Source: Styela clava | Lineage: Eukaryota; Chordata; Ascidiacea; Stolidobranchia; Styelidae | Length of the DNA: 64,000 bases | Reading direction: 5' to 3' | NCBI RefSeq assembly: GCF_964204865.1 | Contig: NC_135255.1 | Coordinates: 21,171,135-21,235,134 of the forward strand | In this document: piece after piece, positions 62,513 to 64,000 of the stretch | Layout: each line of letters begins with the position of its first letter | How positions within the stretch are numbered: the first letter of the stretch is position 1 | The notes under the pieces: generated by a model | What the model was told of the DNA's origin: nothing | Seen by the model: only the letters and a program-made list of their open reading frames with translations | Database searches by the model: none | Translations under genes and position numbers: made by a program

Positions 62513-62748
62513 GGGGCTCCCGAAGTATGCGAACCAAGATGGCGGACATCGGAATGTAATATGTGTACTAGGTTAGGGTTAGGCCATAATTTTAGGTATA
62601 AATACAACGGGAGGCTCTTGGCTAGTCTTCGAACTGATAATAGGACTAAAATAAGGAAAATTGGAAAAAAAGTATCGCCTAACCCTAACTTGTTACACAT
62701 GTTACGTTCCGATGTCCGCCATCTTGGTTCGCATACTTCGGGAGCACC
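62513..62748. mobile_element. Best-preserved MITE of the GTATGTGTACCAGG family
   Basis: The left GGGGCTCCCGAAGTATGCG is mirrored by CGCATACTTCGGGAGCACC, inside perfect 8-bp duplications GAACAATG (62505-62512 and 62749-62756). The arms are about 70 bp and include GGTTAGGGTTAGG. The 8-bp TSD fits hAT or another 8-bp superfamily. Confidence 0.92.
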
Positions 62749-62925
62749 GAACAATGAATTAATATAAAAATGATGCAATGATTTTTGCTTAGATTAAGAA
62801 AATGATGTGATAAAAACTTTTTAAAGTCATGTCAAGAATAACAAAACAATAAAAATTCAATGATGGTATTATTTCTCAAACACAAATTTTTTCAATTCCG
62901 TCAACTATTTGAATATGAAAAAAAT

Positions 62926-63120
62926 GCGGTACTCTCGAAGAAGGTTAGGCTATAATTTTCCTTATTTTATTTCTATTACGAGTTCGGGGACTGTCTGTAT
63001 TGGCCAAGTGAACATCCCCCCTGCTCATAGGTGTCAGCCCCTTTACACAACTTGATGTAAGTAAAATAAGCAAATAAAATTAGTTACCCCCATATTGGTA
63101 CACACATTTCTGGAGCACCG
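62926..63120. mobile_element. MITE of the same family, worn
   Basis: AAGGTTAGGCTATAATTTTCC, the ATTACGAGTTCGGGGACTGT interior and the right end TTTCTGGAGCACCGG. Confidence 0.65.
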
Positions 63121-63790
63121 GTAATAATGCTACAAACTTCAATACATAAGCATGAAACAAAAAATTATGCATTGAGTAATTCTACACTAGAAGTCTTTAT
63201 AGTCTTGTGAGGTTTTGACACTTCATTGGTCATTTGTAACTATGCTCATAGAGTAATTGAATTTCTGAGTAAAATTTCATGTGTAAGAAACTTGTATTTT
63301 TTTTTGTTTTTTATTTTTTAATATTTTTTTTTTGAGTTTTTTAGGTTTTTTTTTTATATTTTAAAAATCAAGCAAATATACAAAGTTGCAAAGAAAACCT
63401 ATATACAGTAAAAATAATTAGGGCGATTCAAATGAAGCGAGATTGAGAACAGCAGTTGTCAATCATGAGAAAAATATGACACAAATATTGAAAGTCGACA
63501 TACTATAAAAATTTCAACTACATATTAACTTCTAAATCTGGCCAACATAAAAACAATACACATATTAAATATATTGGACTGAAGTTCTGGAAAAGCTCAA
63601 AGTGAGTTTGTTGCAGTTAACTAAAATAGTACATTAAAGAATAAAGCATTAATGCAGCACGAAATTTTCAAAAAGAATAAGGAAAAATAATCGAAAATTT
63701 CTAGAAATACAAGGAAACATACAAATCAGGATTTGATGTAGAATTTCACAAAATGCTCTGATTTAATAAATATGACGTTTTTTTTTAACA
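63121..63790. other. AT-rich stretch, nothing recognised
   Basis: T-rich tracts at 63297-63360; no gene. Confidence 0.4.
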
Positions 63791-63797
63791 GATTATA

Positions 63798-63932
63798 ATG
63801 GCTACCCTAAACACTCATCCTGCCATGGTTATTGGCTACCCAGATACATATCATGCTACCAGGGTTTCCCCTGTATGTTCAAGAGGTCAAATCTTGAGAG
63901 GGATGACTGAAATCTTTGCTGAAGAGTGGTGA
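63798..63932 (+). CDS. Short open frame after a good acceptor, possibly a first coding exon
   Basis: TTTTTTAACAG ends at 63791, six bases before an ATG opening 44 codons (MATLNTHPAMVIGYPDTYH and on) to a TGA. It could be a small protein or part of a repeat; the downstream GGCCGGTGATAGGATCTGTG has a transposon-like look. Unidentified. Confidence 0.22.
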   Translation: MATLNTHPAMVIGYPDTYHATRVSPVCSRGQILRGMTEIFAEEW

Positions 63933-64000
63933 CCAAGAGTCCGTTACTATGTTCAAGGCCGGTGATAGGATCTGTGGGGCCCAATTAGAAATCTGATGAC

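Overview
The window is animal nuclear DNA: AT-rich, intron-containing and dominated by transposons. The animal assignment rests on an eight-exon homologue of ILF2/NF45 (a metazoan DZF protein), an RNase L/IRE1-type KEN-domain protein, two U2 snRNA-like loci, and animal-type hAT, Tigger/pogo, P-like and LINE elements. Short introns and the repeat content suggest an invertebrate. An invertebrate deuterostome such as an ascidian would fit, but nothing here proves it.

Layout. 1-3.1 kb: hAT elements, then a single-exon gene for a pseudokinase-KEN ribonuclease (1921-3132, +). 3.8-7 kb: local tandem duplications and MITEs. 7.3-11 kb: hAT ends and a duplicated pair of U2 snRNA-like loci (-), 1.6 kb apart. 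11-16 kb: degenerate repeats. 16.2-27.5 kb: a nested transposon stack. A Tigger/pogo element is split by a non-autonomous hAT, which is split by a transposase-bearing hAT, which is split by a fourth hAT and also holds P-element-like fragments. Target-site duplications (TSDs) support every nesting level. 28.5-30.6 kb: a three-exon SWIM zinc-finger gene (-) enclosed by ~155 bp inverted repeats. 34.8-39.5 kb: a ~197 bp satellite split by a 2.26 kb TA-flanked element. 40.4-41.7 kb: a 5'-truncated LINE with a 12 bp TSD. 42.1-55.5 kb: the ILF2 gene (+), with eight exons and introns full of elements. 55.5-64 kb: MITEs, SINE-like pieces, a hAT transposase remnant and a few isolated candidate exons.

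Functional reading. The clearest intact host-like gene is the KEN protein; the SWIM gene is also open but may belong to a mobile element. The ILF2 copy keeps all splice sites and strong protein similarity, but carries three in-frame stops, two one-base frameshifts and a short in-frame deletion. It reads as a duplicated, recently inactivated copy unless the assembly is wrong. The genes do not form an operon or pathway; most structure here records successive mobile-element insertions.
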